Shown here: piece by piece, positions 22,460 through 32,400 of the stretch | Position numbering within the stretch: the first letter of the stretch is position 1 | How the letters are laid out: every line of letters begins with the position of its first letter | Assembly: GCA_041648755.1 (NCBI GenBank) | Contig: JBAZOJ010000003.1 | Location: 1 to 47,596, forward strand | Direction: 5' to 3' | DNA length: 47,596 nucleotides | Source: JBAZOJ01 sp041648755 | GTDB taxonomy: Bacteria; Planctomycetota; B143-G9 | Made by a program: the position numbers and the translations under genes | Notes under the pieces: generated by a model | Seen by the model: only the letters and a program-made list of their open reading frames with translations | What the model was told of the DNA's origin: nothing | The model's database searches: none

Positions 22460-25258
22460 ATGCTGCAAAATACGGGCGTGAAGAACGTATTTTACAAGTA
22501 CGTCGTCCGCATAGTCATCATCACGGCTGTCTTCGCCCTGCTCTACTTCTTCTTCGCCGGCCGCTCGGAACGGCTTCACCTCGATGATAAAGAAGCGGCA
22601 TTCATCAAGTCCCTCAGGACGCTGAGAGTGGGATACGTCCCCTCCACTCCTCCGTTCGCAATGACCATTATGGGTGACAGGATCGGAATGGACATCGCCG
22701 TCTTCAAGGAAATTGCCAAGGCTCTCTCCATCGAGGTGACCTTCATCCAGATCCGGGCGGTTGATGCGCGCGACGCCCTCTACGACAGGAAAATTGTCGA
22801 CGTTATCGTCGGTCCCGATACATACCCATTGAGCAATAGCGCCGCCCACACAACAACGCTGTTCGACGTTCCACTGGCCGTGTATGCCCGCGAAGAGAAC
22901 AGAGACATCAAGCAACTGACGGACCTTTACAACAAGGAGATCTCGGTCGTCTCGGGTTGTCCTTGCGAGTCGCTGCTGCGCAGTCGCTCCAGCCGGTTCG
23001 CGACAAAAACCATGGACAGCGTTCAGGACCAGGTGGGCCGGTTCCTTGCTGGCGATTCGCATGCCATGGCGGGATCCGAGCAAGCCATCCTTTATGAACT
23101 CCGGGTCCGCTGCGCCGAGAGAAGAGCTGTCAAAATCGGAGAGCTTGGCAGGATTTTCGACTTTGCCCTGCTTCGACAGACCGACAGGGAGCTTCTCGCC
23201 CTCCTGAACAAAGTGATCACCTATCTCCAGGACAATGGGACCTTCACAATCATCGAGACTGACTATGTGGGCAAGGGGCTCAGCAAGTACCCCAGTACCG
23301 CCAGAGCTTTCTTCTTCATATCGGTCTTCGTGCTTCTTGTGACCGTTGCTTTGCTTTTCGTCCCGTTGGGGATTGAGCGAATGCGTAAGGAGCGTGAGAA
23401 GTTCCCTGAAGTCTTGAAAAGGAATCTGGAGGGCAACTCAAAGGCTCCCGTAACAAGGATGACAGTCCGGGAGATCCTTGATGCTCTGTGGAAAGACTGC
23501 CGACTTTCCGGCATAGTGTTTGTCACTCCCCAAGGCGAATGCTTCCTGGCGCCAGACAACCTGCGAGTAAACGACGCGGAGTTTGAGAGCATCATGGCCT
23601 GTGCGAGAGATCCCAGTTTCACAGTGTGTCCCGGTAGCAGAAGCTGGCGAAGCGCTCTTCTGCCCCGCGGCAGCCGCATGGCCATCAAGGAAAAGAACCT
23701 GCCGCCGGATGTTTTCGAGCAGTGGGCTGCCGCCCTGTATGGTGCTACAGCCGAGCTCACGTGCATCGCGGCAAAAGAATCCGCTTCGGCAAGGGCCCTT
23801 GAAGGCATCCTCGATCTTGCCCTTGATTCGCGGGATCAACTATTCCTTGTCATGAATCCGGACCTGCTCATCGAGGACTCGTACGGTTCCCTTGAGGGAT
23901 GGCCTGCAGAAGAGGCCAAGAACCACCACCTATACGAGTACCTGACCAAATCCAGTCTCGCTGAGATAGGAAGGCGGCTTGAGGATGCCCAACGCACACA
24001 GATCTTCGATTTCAGCGGGAGAATTCAGGTAAGGGTAAAGGGAAAGCTCCTTCCCTGCTCGTATCGTCTGGCCCACAAGGTTCTGAGCAGAGGAGACCGC
24101 CTCACAATCTCGCTCAAGGACGAGAGAGTCTCCGGGAACCTGTCCACGCTGGCATCGCGCGCATACACGCTCGACTCGATCGGAGCGCAGACGGCGGCCA
24201 TTGTCTCTGCCTTCGAGCGCCTTTTCATTGCCATCAATGGACATGCAAGCAATGTCCTCGCGAAGAACATCGGAGTGGAGCATTCCTATTCTGTCGAGAG
24301 AATCAGGTCATATGCAACGAGAGGTTCTGAAATCGGCAGACGCTTGCTCGATCTGGTTACTGCCAAGAGCGAGACGGCGGAGATCCTCGAACTCAACAAC
24401 TTCGTGAACACACATGTCGAGCCCCTCACGCACATCTTCACGGATCACACCATCAAGATTATTCCTCCGGAGACCCAGTATTACTTCGACGGGTCGCCAA
24501 GCTATCTATCACTCGCGATTTTCTGCATACTCTTGAACGCCGTCGAGGCGAGCCCGAAAGGCGCTGCTATCTCGATAGTGTGCTCAAGATTCGAGAGTGG
24601 AGAGGAGATCAAGACTACGTCCGGTCCGTTGCCTTCAGGTTTCTATGCGCAGATCTCTGTTCAGGACGGCGGAGAAGGCATCCATGGCTCGGATCTGCCG
24701 AGGCTGTTTGAGCCGTTCTTCACCTCCAAGAAGGCCCCACATCGTGGTCTCGGGCTCTTCACCGCTCTGATCGCGGTGCGCTCAATAAAGGGAGAGATTA
24801 ATGTCAAGTCCATCGCAGGGGAAGGCACCTCCGTTGATCTCTTTATACCGGCGCGTGAAAGGCCTGCTGCCGAGGAGTACGAGGTCGCCGGCAAGGGCAG
24901 AAGCGTCTTGATCTTCCACTCAGACCCTGATCGTGCGGAGATTCTGGCTGCGCTGTTCACCAAGGCAGGACTTAAGCCGTCCGAGGTCGCCACTCTCCAC
25001 GATTGCCAACGCCTGCTTCACTCCCAATCGTTTGATGCAGTCATCATGGACGGGGGCCGTGGAGGGGCGGATTCTGCTTTGCTTCTCGAAGAGATTCTGC
25101 GGGCACGACCTTCTATGCCGGTGGTAGTATTGCTGGGTACGGCAGATCCGGCGATCGTCGCGAAACTGACTCACGATGGGGCTGCAAGAGTCCTGGTGGG
25201 TGTTTCTGACCTTACACAGATTGTCAGGGCGGTAGACGAGGTTTTCTCGATAAGCTGA
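22460..25258 (+). CDS. Hybrid sensor protein: periplasmic SBP domain, degenerate histidine kinase, degenerate receiver
   Basis: The 932-residue protein has a membrane helix (about residues 11-33) and a periplasmic SBP_bac_3 amino-acid-binding-like domain (about 50-280; LRVGYVPSTPPFA, GMDIAVFKEIAKAL). A second helix (about 290-312) and a cytoplasmic region come next, then an NtrB-like dimerisation segment, an HATPase domain and a receiver domain (about 815-932). The ATP site looks intact (N-box LLNAVEA with Asn693; Asp736 in DGGEG; RGLGLFTAL). In the H-box, LDSIGAQTAAIVSAFERLF aligns with the usual LAGGIAHDFNNLL and has Ser583 where the phosphorylated His should be. The receiver keeps Asp864 but lacks the usual Thr and Lys. 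A catalytically altered or purely regulatory sensor is inferred. Its stop lies 6 bases from that of the convergent gene. Confidence 0.85.
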   Translation: MLQNTGVKNVFYKYVVRIVIITAVFALLYFFFAGRSERLHLDDKEAAFIKSLRTLRVGYVPSTPPFAMTIMGDRIGMDIAVFKEIAKALSIEVTFIQIRAVDARDALYDRKIVDVIVGPDTYPLSNSAAHTTTLFDVPLAVYAREENRDIKQLTDLYNKEISVVSGCPCESLLRSRSSRFATKTMDSVQDQVGRFLAGDSHAMAGSEQAILYELRVRCAERRAVKIGELGRIFDFALLRQTDRELLALLNKVITYLQDNGTFTIIETDYVGKGLSKYPSTARAFFFISVFVLLVTVALLFVPLGIERMRKEREKFPEVLKRNLEGNSKAPVTRMTVREILDALWKDCRLSGIVFVTPQGECFLAPDNLRVNDAEFESIMACARDPSFTVCPGSRSWRSALLPRGSRMAIKEKNLPPDVFEQWAAALYGATAELTCIAAKESASARALEGILDLALDSRDQLFLVMNPDLLIEDSYGSLEGWPAEEAKNHHLYEYLTKSSLAEIGRRLEDAQRTQIFDFSGRIQVRVKGKLLPCSYRLAHKVLSRGDRLTISLKDERVSGNLSTLASRAYTLDSIGAQTAAIVSAFERLFIAINGHASNVLAKNIGVEHSYSVERIRSYATRGSEIGRRLLDLVTAKSETAEILELNNFVNTHVEPLTHIFTDHTIKIIPPETQYYFDGSPSYLSLAIFCILLNAVEASPKGAAISIVCSRFESGEEIKTTSGPLPSGFYAQISVQDGGEGIHGSDLPRLFEPFFTSKKAPHRGLGLFTALIAVRSIKGEINVKSIAGEGTSVDLFIPARERPAAEEYEVAGKGRSVLIFHSDPDRAEILAALFTKAGLKPSEVATLHDCQRLLHSQSFDAVIMDGGRGGADSALLLEEILRARPSMPVVVLLGTADPAIVAKLTHDGAARVLVGVSDLTQIVRAVDEVFSIS

Positions 25259-25264
25259 CAGTAT

Positions 25265-26092
25265 TTAAGGCTGCTTCATCAGCTTCCTGAAATATTCCTG
25301 CACGATATCCCTGTACGCAGCCGGGATCTCCTCGCGAGAAGCATCGGCAGCATCCCCACGTATCTTTGGAGGCAAGTTGCCCCATCTCGCGCTGTCCAAA
25401 GCGCCCGTACCGGTGTTCGCCGCAGGTGTTGTTCCCGAGTTGCCCGATCCGGGAGAACCGTTGTCGCCATTGCCGTTATTGCCACCGGGCTTCGGGTTGC
25501 GTTCCCCGATCGGATTGGGCGAATTCTCACCGTTTTTGGCTTTCTTAGGCCTTAGCATCGCCACCAGCTTGTCGAGGAAATCAACAGCACGGTACTGGTC
25601 GGTGAGTGCAATGCCCAATTCCCCTCTGCCGACGAAATCCGCAGCCGCTCCCATGACATCAAGAGCTTGGGGAACATCTCCGAGCGGGACTGCCAGGGAG
25701 ATCACCCGCGCAACGCTGACCAGGAGCAAACGCGTGTCGGAGTCAACGAAGACAGCATGAGTTTCTCCCTTTGCAGCGAGGAAGACAACACATGGCAGTC
25801 GCGACAACTTGCGGGCCTGCGCGAATTGTGCCGACTCGGCCCCGGAGACTCTCACACCCACGAGGCTGGAGCATAGTCCCCTGTTTTCCGGGCCTTCGAG
25901 CAGTAAGGATACTTTGGCTGCCCATTGGTCAGTCTGCTTCTCCGATGCAACCACGACCACTTCCCGCCCTTCTTTCTCGGCGGTCTCGAAAGCCTCATTC
26001 ATCGAAGAAGCCCATTTGAATTCTTCCGCCCCGGCCAGTCCGGCGAAAAGCACAGCACAGACAGTGAGAAGGAATGCGGCCGCTACTTTCAC
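25265..26092 (-). CDS. Secreted thioredoxin-fold-like protein without CxxC
   Basis: The 275-residue protein has a signal peptide (MKVAAAFLLTVCAVLFAGLAGA-EE). Residues about 25-125 look like a thioredoxin fold: KWASSMNEAFETAEKEGREVVVV, then KLSRLPCVVFLAAKGE where a cis-Pro would lie. The redox pair CxxC is absent. An Asn/Gly-rich linker leads to the C-terminal motif WGNLPPKIRGDA...IPAAYRDIVQEYFRKLMK, a short conserved ending seen in several secreted proteins of Planctomycetota and Verrucomicrobiota. It is the last gene of the long minus-strand run and overlaps its upstream neighbour by 4 bases. Function is unknown. Confidence 0.72.
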   Translation of the reverse strand: MKVAAAFLLTVCAVLFAGLAGAEEFKWASSMNEAFETAEKEGREVVVVASEKQTDQWAAKVSLLLEGPENRGLCSSLVGVRVSGAESAQFAQARKLSRLPCVVFLAAKGETHAVFVDSDTRLLLVSVARVISLAVPLGDVPQALDVMGAAADFVGRGELGIALTDQYRAVDFLDKLVAMLRPKKAKNGENSPNPIGERNPKPGGNNGNGDNGSPGSGNSGTTPAANTGTGALDSARWGNLPPKIRGDAADASREEIPAAYRDIVQEYFRKLMKQP

Positions 26093-27453
26093 TTCGCCGC
26101 CTCCTCAACCAATTTCTTGAACAGGTCTGCACAGGTGCGTTGCCTCTGCGCAACGTCCGAGAGTTCCTCACGGGACACCTTGGCAGGCTCCCTGTCCAGA
26201 AGACGTGCGGTTCGGTCTGCGATGTCTTCCTGCTCCATTTTCAGTGCGACCACTTGTGCCAGTGGAAGTATCGCGCCCTTTTTTCCTCCGGAGCCTCCCG
26301 CCCCTGAAGCGTCTCCATCTTCCTGGGGTTCACGGCTCAGTTCATCAAGCCCGGCAAGCATGGCCTGGAGGGCCTTGAGCGCCTCCTCTTGCGGTTCCTG
26401 CGCTTCCGCTCCACACTTCTCAGAGGTCAGGGCGACGCTGGCGCGCTTTGCATTGGCGGAGGCACGCCCAATGAGATAGATGAACACGCCGTAGTCATCG
26501 TCATCACCTACGGCCTTTTCGACAGCCGAATACTGCACCAACAACTTCCCTTGCTCTGTCGCTGCGGAATCAAGTCTCAAGCGAAGGGCGCGAGTCAGCC
26601 TGCCACCTTCCGCCTCCACACCGGTTGACACTGCCTTGGTGGTCTCAAGAATGGCCTTCTGGGCCGCGATGACAGCTTCGAGTTCTTTCTTGATCTCGCG
26701 AGCCCTCTTCATCTTTTGAAGAGCATCCAGAACCCCGGCAGTCTTTCGCGCAGAGTCCAAAGCAGCCTTAAGCGACTCAAGGGCCTCAGCCTGACGGCTC
26801 TTGGCATCATCCGTATGGCGTCCGAGCATCGCCTCGGATGCAGCCGACATTTTTGCCGAGGAATCCTTCAGTTTCGCAGCGGTATCCGGAAACGAGTTGT
26901 CCTCGCAGTCAGTTGCAATCCGGGCGGTATCGGCCGAAAGTGTGCGCTGATCCCTCGCCACACTTTCCACGGCATCCGGAGTGGTTCTCTCGTACGCGGT
27001 CATCAGATTCTTCATGCGGGCAAGCAGTTCCTCGATGCGCGGGATGATGCCTCGGAGAGCACTAAGGCGCTTCGTGAAGTCGCCTCCACCCTCGAGCATC
27101 GCAAGTATCTCGATCAGGAGAGGAATGGCCTCCTGCACGTCAGTCAGCGCGTTGTTGCTCCGGTTTGCGCGCATGTCTTCGGCGGCTGCCTTCATGCGGT
27201 CGGAAATCATCCTCGTGCGTATGGTCTTCAGGACATCCCGGCACAACTCCGCCTTCTCGGGCTCGGATTCGGCCAGAGATGCGGACAACCTCTCCAGTTT
27301 GCTGCAGAGGTCATTGAAGTCGTTGACGATTGCGGACTGCCTCGCAGTCGCTTCGGGATCAACACCATCCGCCCGGCTCCAGCACACGATTACTGTAGCG
27401 ATGGCGAAGGCCATTAGAAGCGACAGGAGACGAGAGATCCAGCGGGATTTCAC
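26089..27453 (-). CDS. Secreted coiled-coil protein
   Basis: The 454-residue protein has an N-terminal signal or anchor (ISRLLSLLMAFAIATVIVCW) followed by almost continuous Ala/Glu/Lys/Arg-rich helix of coiled-coil type. An acidic Gly/Ser break lies near residue 390 (EDGDASGAGGSGGKKG), and the last part ends in LFKKLVEEAAK. No catalytic motif is seen. It overlaps both neighbours by 4 bases, which suggests coupled translation and a joint envelope role with the DUF4175-like protein upstream. I cannot assign a function. Confidence 0.78.
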   Translation of the reverse strand: MKSRWISRLLSLLMAFAIATVIVCWSRADGVDPEATARQSAIVNDFNDLCSKLERLSASLAESEPEKAELCRDVLKTIRTRMISDRMKAAAEDMRANRSNNALTDVQEAIPLLIEILAMLEGGGDFTKRLSALRGIIPRIEELLARMKNLMTAYERTTPDAVESVARDQRTLSADTARIATDCEDNSFPDTAAKLKDSSAKMSAASEAMLGRHTDDAKSRQAEALESLKAALDSARKTAGVLDALQKMKRAREIKKELEAVIAAQKAILETTKAVSTGVEAEGGRLTRALRLRLDSAATEQGKLLVQYSAVEKAVGDDDDYGVFIYLIGRASANAKRASVALTSEKCGAEAQEPQEEALKALQAMLAGLDELSREPQEDGDASGAGGSGGKKGAILPLAQVVALKMEQEDIADRTARLLDREPAKVSREELSDVAQRQRTCADLFKKLVEEAAK

Positions 27454-29441
27454 TTTCCTTCTTCCTTCTCGATCATCCTTTTGAGTATATCCTCGATCTC
27501 GCCCTGGCGGTCGATTATCTCCCTCAGAACTCTGACCGCTTCGGGAAGACTCTCAAAAGCAGCCAAACGTGCAAGAAGGGATCTCATTTGTGATGCAAGC
27601 TTGCGCGCATTCTCAACGGCCAGTTCCCGGGCGTTCCTGCTCTCAGCCCCCTTGGCCGTCTGCGCAGTCAGCAATGCCTCCGATACTCGTTCGCCTTCCT
27701 GAGAACAAGCGTACCTGAGACCGGATGCTACCCACTCCAGCATAGATGCCTCGTCCTCTCCCAGCTTTCCCAGGCGGATTTCGTCGGAAGCATCAGAGAC
27801 GTCATCGGCAAGTCGCCGAAGATCTCTTATCAACGAGCGATGCTCTGCGGCGGGCTCGCGCAGTTGGGCCTGTTCATCCGACGCTTTAGCCGCCACATTG
27901 TTCTCGACTGCGAGTCCGCGCTCAAGTGTCTGCTTCGTAGCATCGATGAACGCGCGCAAGTCGCGCAAGACCTCGTAGGGACGCACGATCCTGATGGATA
28001 TCTCGTCTGTGGAAGTGGTATTCGGGCTTGGCCGGTTGTCCAGTATCTCCAGCCTTAAGGTCAGAACTTCTCCCGGGCGCAGGTCAATGCCGTCGAGTGC
28101 GACCGCCAAAGAAGCTTCGCAGGAAGGAGATCCAGGGGAGATGGGAATCTCGACTACGCGGCCGTCTGTCAGAGATGGACAGGCCAGGCGGTACCTCGCC
28201 GATGCCAGGCCGTAGTCATCCGTTGCCTTGAACGCCAGCCGGAATCCTCCGCCCGGAACCGCCCGCGAACTGGCTTTCGGGCGGACCAGGTTTACTGCAG
28301 GAGGTCTGTCGGGTATAAGGGCAATCGTGAACTCGGGCAAGTCCTTGGAGGGGATTCCGTCTCTGTCAACAAGCTCAAATGTATAACGTGTGGATCGGAC
28401 AGGTGCAAACGAGGACGATGCTGCGTTTCCGGAGATCGTCAAGGTTCTCTTCTCCCCGCTGGAAATATCCAGAATCGCAGCGGCTGAGAGGACTGACGAG
28501 GAAGTACTCTTGAGGCTGATAACGCTGCCCTCCGGAATCCGCGCGTTGCCCTGCCCCTCGGGAAGATCGTATTCCAACTGGCCGGTGTAAACCGGAGGAC
28601 TCACGTGAAGTTTCAGGGACTTGATCGTTGGGCGAGGCATTGCCTTCACTTGTGTCTTGGCGGAGAAATGCCCATCGGCCGATGCCCGCAATGACAAATC
28701 TTCGGTTACGGAAGAGAGTTCGATCACCCACACGCCATCCTCCGTCGCGCGCATTGGCTGCAGCAATGTCTCGGATCCTGCCGTCTCCAAAAACACCGAT
28801 CTGAAACTGAACCCCTCGAGCACTTCTGCCCTTACTTCCAAGGATGAGCCCATGGGAACCCTCAGATCCTGCGCCATCAGCAGTCTTAGTGCGGGAGTGA
28901 CAGGATAGTTTTCCGATGAACCGGCCAACCGTCTGGCAAATACGCCGAGTTCCGCCGGGAACGCGACCGCCCAACCCCCAAACAGGAGACACACCGCCAA
29001 GGCCAGTGCAAAGGCCTTCAGGAGCACTCTTCCCTTCAGAGGCGTCAAGCGGGGCTCGAAGTCGATTCGCCGAATGGCTTCCGCGGCAAGAGGTTCGTGA
29101 AATGGATTCCCTGGCGGGGTCTCGACAGCCGTAATCAGGCAGCCATCCAAAGAGGGATAGGCCCGCTCAACTGCACGAGCCACTTCTGAAACATGGAACT
29201 TTCGCGCAACAGGGATTATACACAGCCACGTGACAAGAGTGGGGATACCGAGCAAAACTCCGGCGCCAAGGACGATTCGGGTGACCGGCCTGAGATCAAG
29301 AAGCCAGTCCACTGCAAACAAGCACAACAGGACGGAGAGGCCGATAAGAAGAACCCGGGAAGCAGCCCGAAGGACGACAGCGGCCTTGATAGCCGTTGTC
29401 CAGCGAGAGAGAAGCGCGGCAAGCTTGTCGCGCGGACTCAT
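27450..29441 (-). CDS. DUF4175-like membrane protein
   Basis: The 663-residue protein has two membrane helices near the start (about residues 24-85) and a third near 160-180. A large periplasmic region of beta-sandwich type follows (LRVPMGSSLEVRAEVLEGF, LKLHVSPPVYTGQLEYDLPEGQ, FRLAFKATDDYGLASARYRL), then a C-terminal helical region. This order is that of DUF4175-like proteins, often next to MoxR/vWA or coiled-coil genes in Planctomycetota; the biochemical role is unknown. The start at 29441 gives a 4-base overlap with the gene upstream; a longer frame to 29582 lies within that gene and is not supported. Confidence 0.82.
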   Translation of the reverse strand: MSPRDKLAALLSRWTTAIKAAVVLRAASRVLLIGLSVLLCLFAVDWLLDLRPVTRIVLGAGVLLGIPTLVTWLCIIPVARKFHVSEVARAVERAYPSLDGCLITAVETPPGNPFHEPLAAEAIRRIDFEPRLTPLKGRVLLKAFALALAVCLLFGGWAVAFPAELGVFARRLAGSSENYPVTPALRLLMAQDLRVPMGSSLEVRAEVLEGFSFRSVFLETAGSETLLQPMRATEDGVWVIELSSVTEDLSLRASADGHFSAKTQVKAMPRPTIKSLKLHVSPPVYTGQLEYDLPEGQGNARIPEGSVISLKSTSSSVLSAAAILDISSGEKRTLTISGNAASSSFAPVRSTRYTFELVDRDGIPSKDLPEFTIALIPDRPPAVNLVRPKASSRAVPGGGFRLAFKATDDYGLASARYRLACPSLTDGRVVEIPISPGSPSCEASLAVALDGIDLRPGEVLTLRLEILDNRPSPNTTSTDEISIRIVRPYEVLRDLRAFIDATKQTLERGLAVENNVAAKASDEQAQLREPAAEHRSLIRDLRRLADDVSDASDEIRLGKLGEDEASMLEWVASGLRYACSQEGERVSEALLTAQTAKGAESRNARELAVENARKLASQMRSLLARLAAFESLPEAVRVLREIIDRQGEIEDILKRMIEKEEGK

Positions 29442-32400
29442 TTCCAACCTTCGGGAAGGCGCGGAATGCTCACTTTCGGAAACAGCGAGAAACGCAGATG
29501 CGAGTACAGATGCGGGTTGAATGTCGGGGCAAGCTCCAAGTACTTCATCTTGAAGTTGTCTGTCGTGGCATCCCTGTCGCAAACGAGGATGTTCAGCAGC
29601 ACAGACGGGGACAGCGGGTCGAAGTAGCCAAATCCGGCACCGATTGTGAAGTAGGCAGAAGGTATCTTTACCTCGTACCTGGAGACTCCCCTCGCGGCAT
29701 CGCGAGAGAATCCTGCCAGGATTTGAAGGCCCGCGATACGCGCTGCTGTCTCGGGGTCAATCCTCCCCTGGAAGAACTGTGAGGAGATCGACTTGCCACG
29801 CGTGGAAGGCCCACAGGTAAGTGAAACAAAAGATGAAGGATAGTCACCCGGGAAAGCGCCTCCGCACGCAATTATCTCGATATGGTCGGATGGAGCGTTT
29901 TCGTGTACGTCCAATTCCATAGGCAACAGAACATCGTCACGGACCTCCACGGCAATGTACATGGCATCCGGCGAGGCGGAGACGCGATACCGCGCCGAGA
30001 GGTCGGCCGCTCCCGACGGAAAATCCCATGGACCGAAGGCCGATGCAGCGGCATGCTCCCCGAAATCCGCCCACTCGCCATCGGGCCAATCATCAAAGTT
30101 GCCATCGCACTTGATGCCCTGGGAAGGCACTGCATTGCCGAGCGGCCGCGGCAGGCTCAACTGTTCCTTTGCCCATCCTCGGTAGCCCGCGAGCCTGTCT
30201 TCCCCTGCTCCGCCCGGGCCCTTGGACAGCAGTGCATCGCACAAAAGCAGGCACTCTGCGAACATCCTTGCATTGAGAAGATCCTCGCACAACCTGGCTG
30301 CTTCGTTTGTGTCGGGATCCGCAGCCTGACCGAGTGCGTTAGCCGCGGCCGAAAGCGCCTCACGCGCCTTGGGTGTCGCTGGACCATACAATGTCAGAGC
30401 CCCGCCATCCTTCAGAATCACATATCCTCCGGCCACTCCGGCACGGAAGTTCATTCTGTCGTCGCCCGACCGCACGAAGACCATGGAACCGTCAGTTGCA
30501 TCATATACTATCGAGCCGCGGAAATTGCCGGCTTGTCCGAAATATGAAGCACTGAAGTATCCATCTCTCAGGTCTCCTGACTGCAAGTAGGAGCCATAGG
30601 GCGTTGCTCTCTGCCACTTCAGTTCTCCGGATGTCAGGTCCATTTTGGTTAGCAGCGCGAAATACCCGCTGGAAGCGCCAAACAGGCTTTCGCTGTTTTG
30701 CACAAACGCCTCAGAGCCATATGTGTATACCGAGTTCATCATCGCACATTCTGGAAAAGGCGGGGAGAAGATGGCAGTATCAGGACTTGCAAGACTTCGG
30801 AGAGTCATCTGTGCGATGCGACCAACCTGCCGTGTCAGGAATCTGTCCTTGTAGAGAGCCACCGGGCTGCTGATAGTCTTCGTGGGTGTGATCTGAGCCA
30901 TCAAAAGGTCCCCTACCCGGAACCAGTTCTGCCCACTCATCACAAAGTACCTGCCACCGCCACCGCGGATCACGTTGTATGAAGCTTCTGTTGCCGAAAG
31001 GAGACGAGTCCCGGTGATGCAGTCGAACACGTAAACGGAATTCGACTTCGTGCTTTCCGAGATGACCACCCGGCCTCCGAAAATCCCTATTACTGTCCCG
31101 GAATACGCCCCAACAGACAGATTCATCGAAAAAAACTCGCCGTTGGTGATATCTACAACGAGGAGCTTGGCAGGCACTCCATCCATGTAGCTCGCACAGA
31201 ACAGCCCCACCAGGTTGCCGGTCCTGAAGATCTCCGAACTGTAACCCGCTTCCGGGAAGTCCCTCCTCCATTTCCGGACGCCTTTGTCTTTTGTGAAGGC
31301 CTCAAAGTACAACCCCGTTCCGGCAACAGTGGTGCGGAGGACTACAAAGGTCTCGTCGTCAAGCTCAAATATGCCCTTGACGCGGTCAGTCATGTCATTC
31401 TCTCCCGTTCGCGCTGTGGTCTTAATGCGCAGGGTGAGATACTCGCCGCCGCGGAAAACCTTGACCGTGACGTTCGTGCTGGGGGGGATTCGCGATATTG
31501 CGCTAACCAGCGACATATACCCCGTTACGGCCTCCCCGTTGAACTCAACAATCACGTCCCCGACAGCAATTCCTGCTGCCTCTGCAGGCATACCTGGCAG
31601 CAAGGTTACTACCATGGAACCGGGAGGGTTATTGTAGCTGGAGAGTGTAACCCCAATCATCGATCGGAGGTCGGGCTCGTTTGACCACACCACGCCCTGG
31701 TCGGGGGAAATTCGTGCCACCGCATCCCGTTTCCCTATAGTGGCAATGACCCCGTCCTGAGCCGCAATCGGAGAGACCGAGTAAAAGAACGTATTGTCAT
31801 CCGCGATCGTCTGCTCCCAGACTTTTGCCAGACCTTGCTTGAAGTCAGTCTTCTTCGTGCTGCGCGCTGGCGCCGCAAGCATCGGAAATGCGCCAAAAAC
31901 GATATCCGACAGAAGTTCTTCACGTCCGCCCACGACGATCTTCCTGTCGGGAAATTCGAGCGCTGCCAAGGCGAGGTTCTCTGCCATCGCCGGGCTTCTC
32001 GCCTTCAACAGAACTGCCCTGGCAACAAGCAATTCCGGACAACGAGGTATCGGGTAGAACTTGGAATCATCCAGCACGACCGTTTCAGAACCTGGGAGAT
32101 TCCTGCCCTCGATGATGGAAATTGAGTAGAAGGACGCGACTTTCGCTGACGCCGCAGTAAAGAAGAAGCCGGCCATCACACGTGCGGCCGCCTTAACATC
32201 GCCCGCCAGCGCCTTCGCTGCCAGTTCATCTCCAGCGGCGATGAACGGGGCAATCCTGTCAGGTGTGGAGGCAGCAACGAAGTCAAGACAGTCCAGGCAG
32301 AGCCTCCGGAGCGAGTCGGAGGGCTGCCCCCCCTTATACCCAAGTTCAGCACCCAAGATGCTGATCAGCCTGTCCTCCGCCACTACGCTCTCATTTGGCT

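Noticed and set aside
24203..24260. Reading the His in GHASN as the true phospho-acceptor of the sensor.
   Set aside because: In the gapless alignment it matches the Tyr of the usual LGYAE, nine to eleven residues after the acceptor position; possible but less likely.
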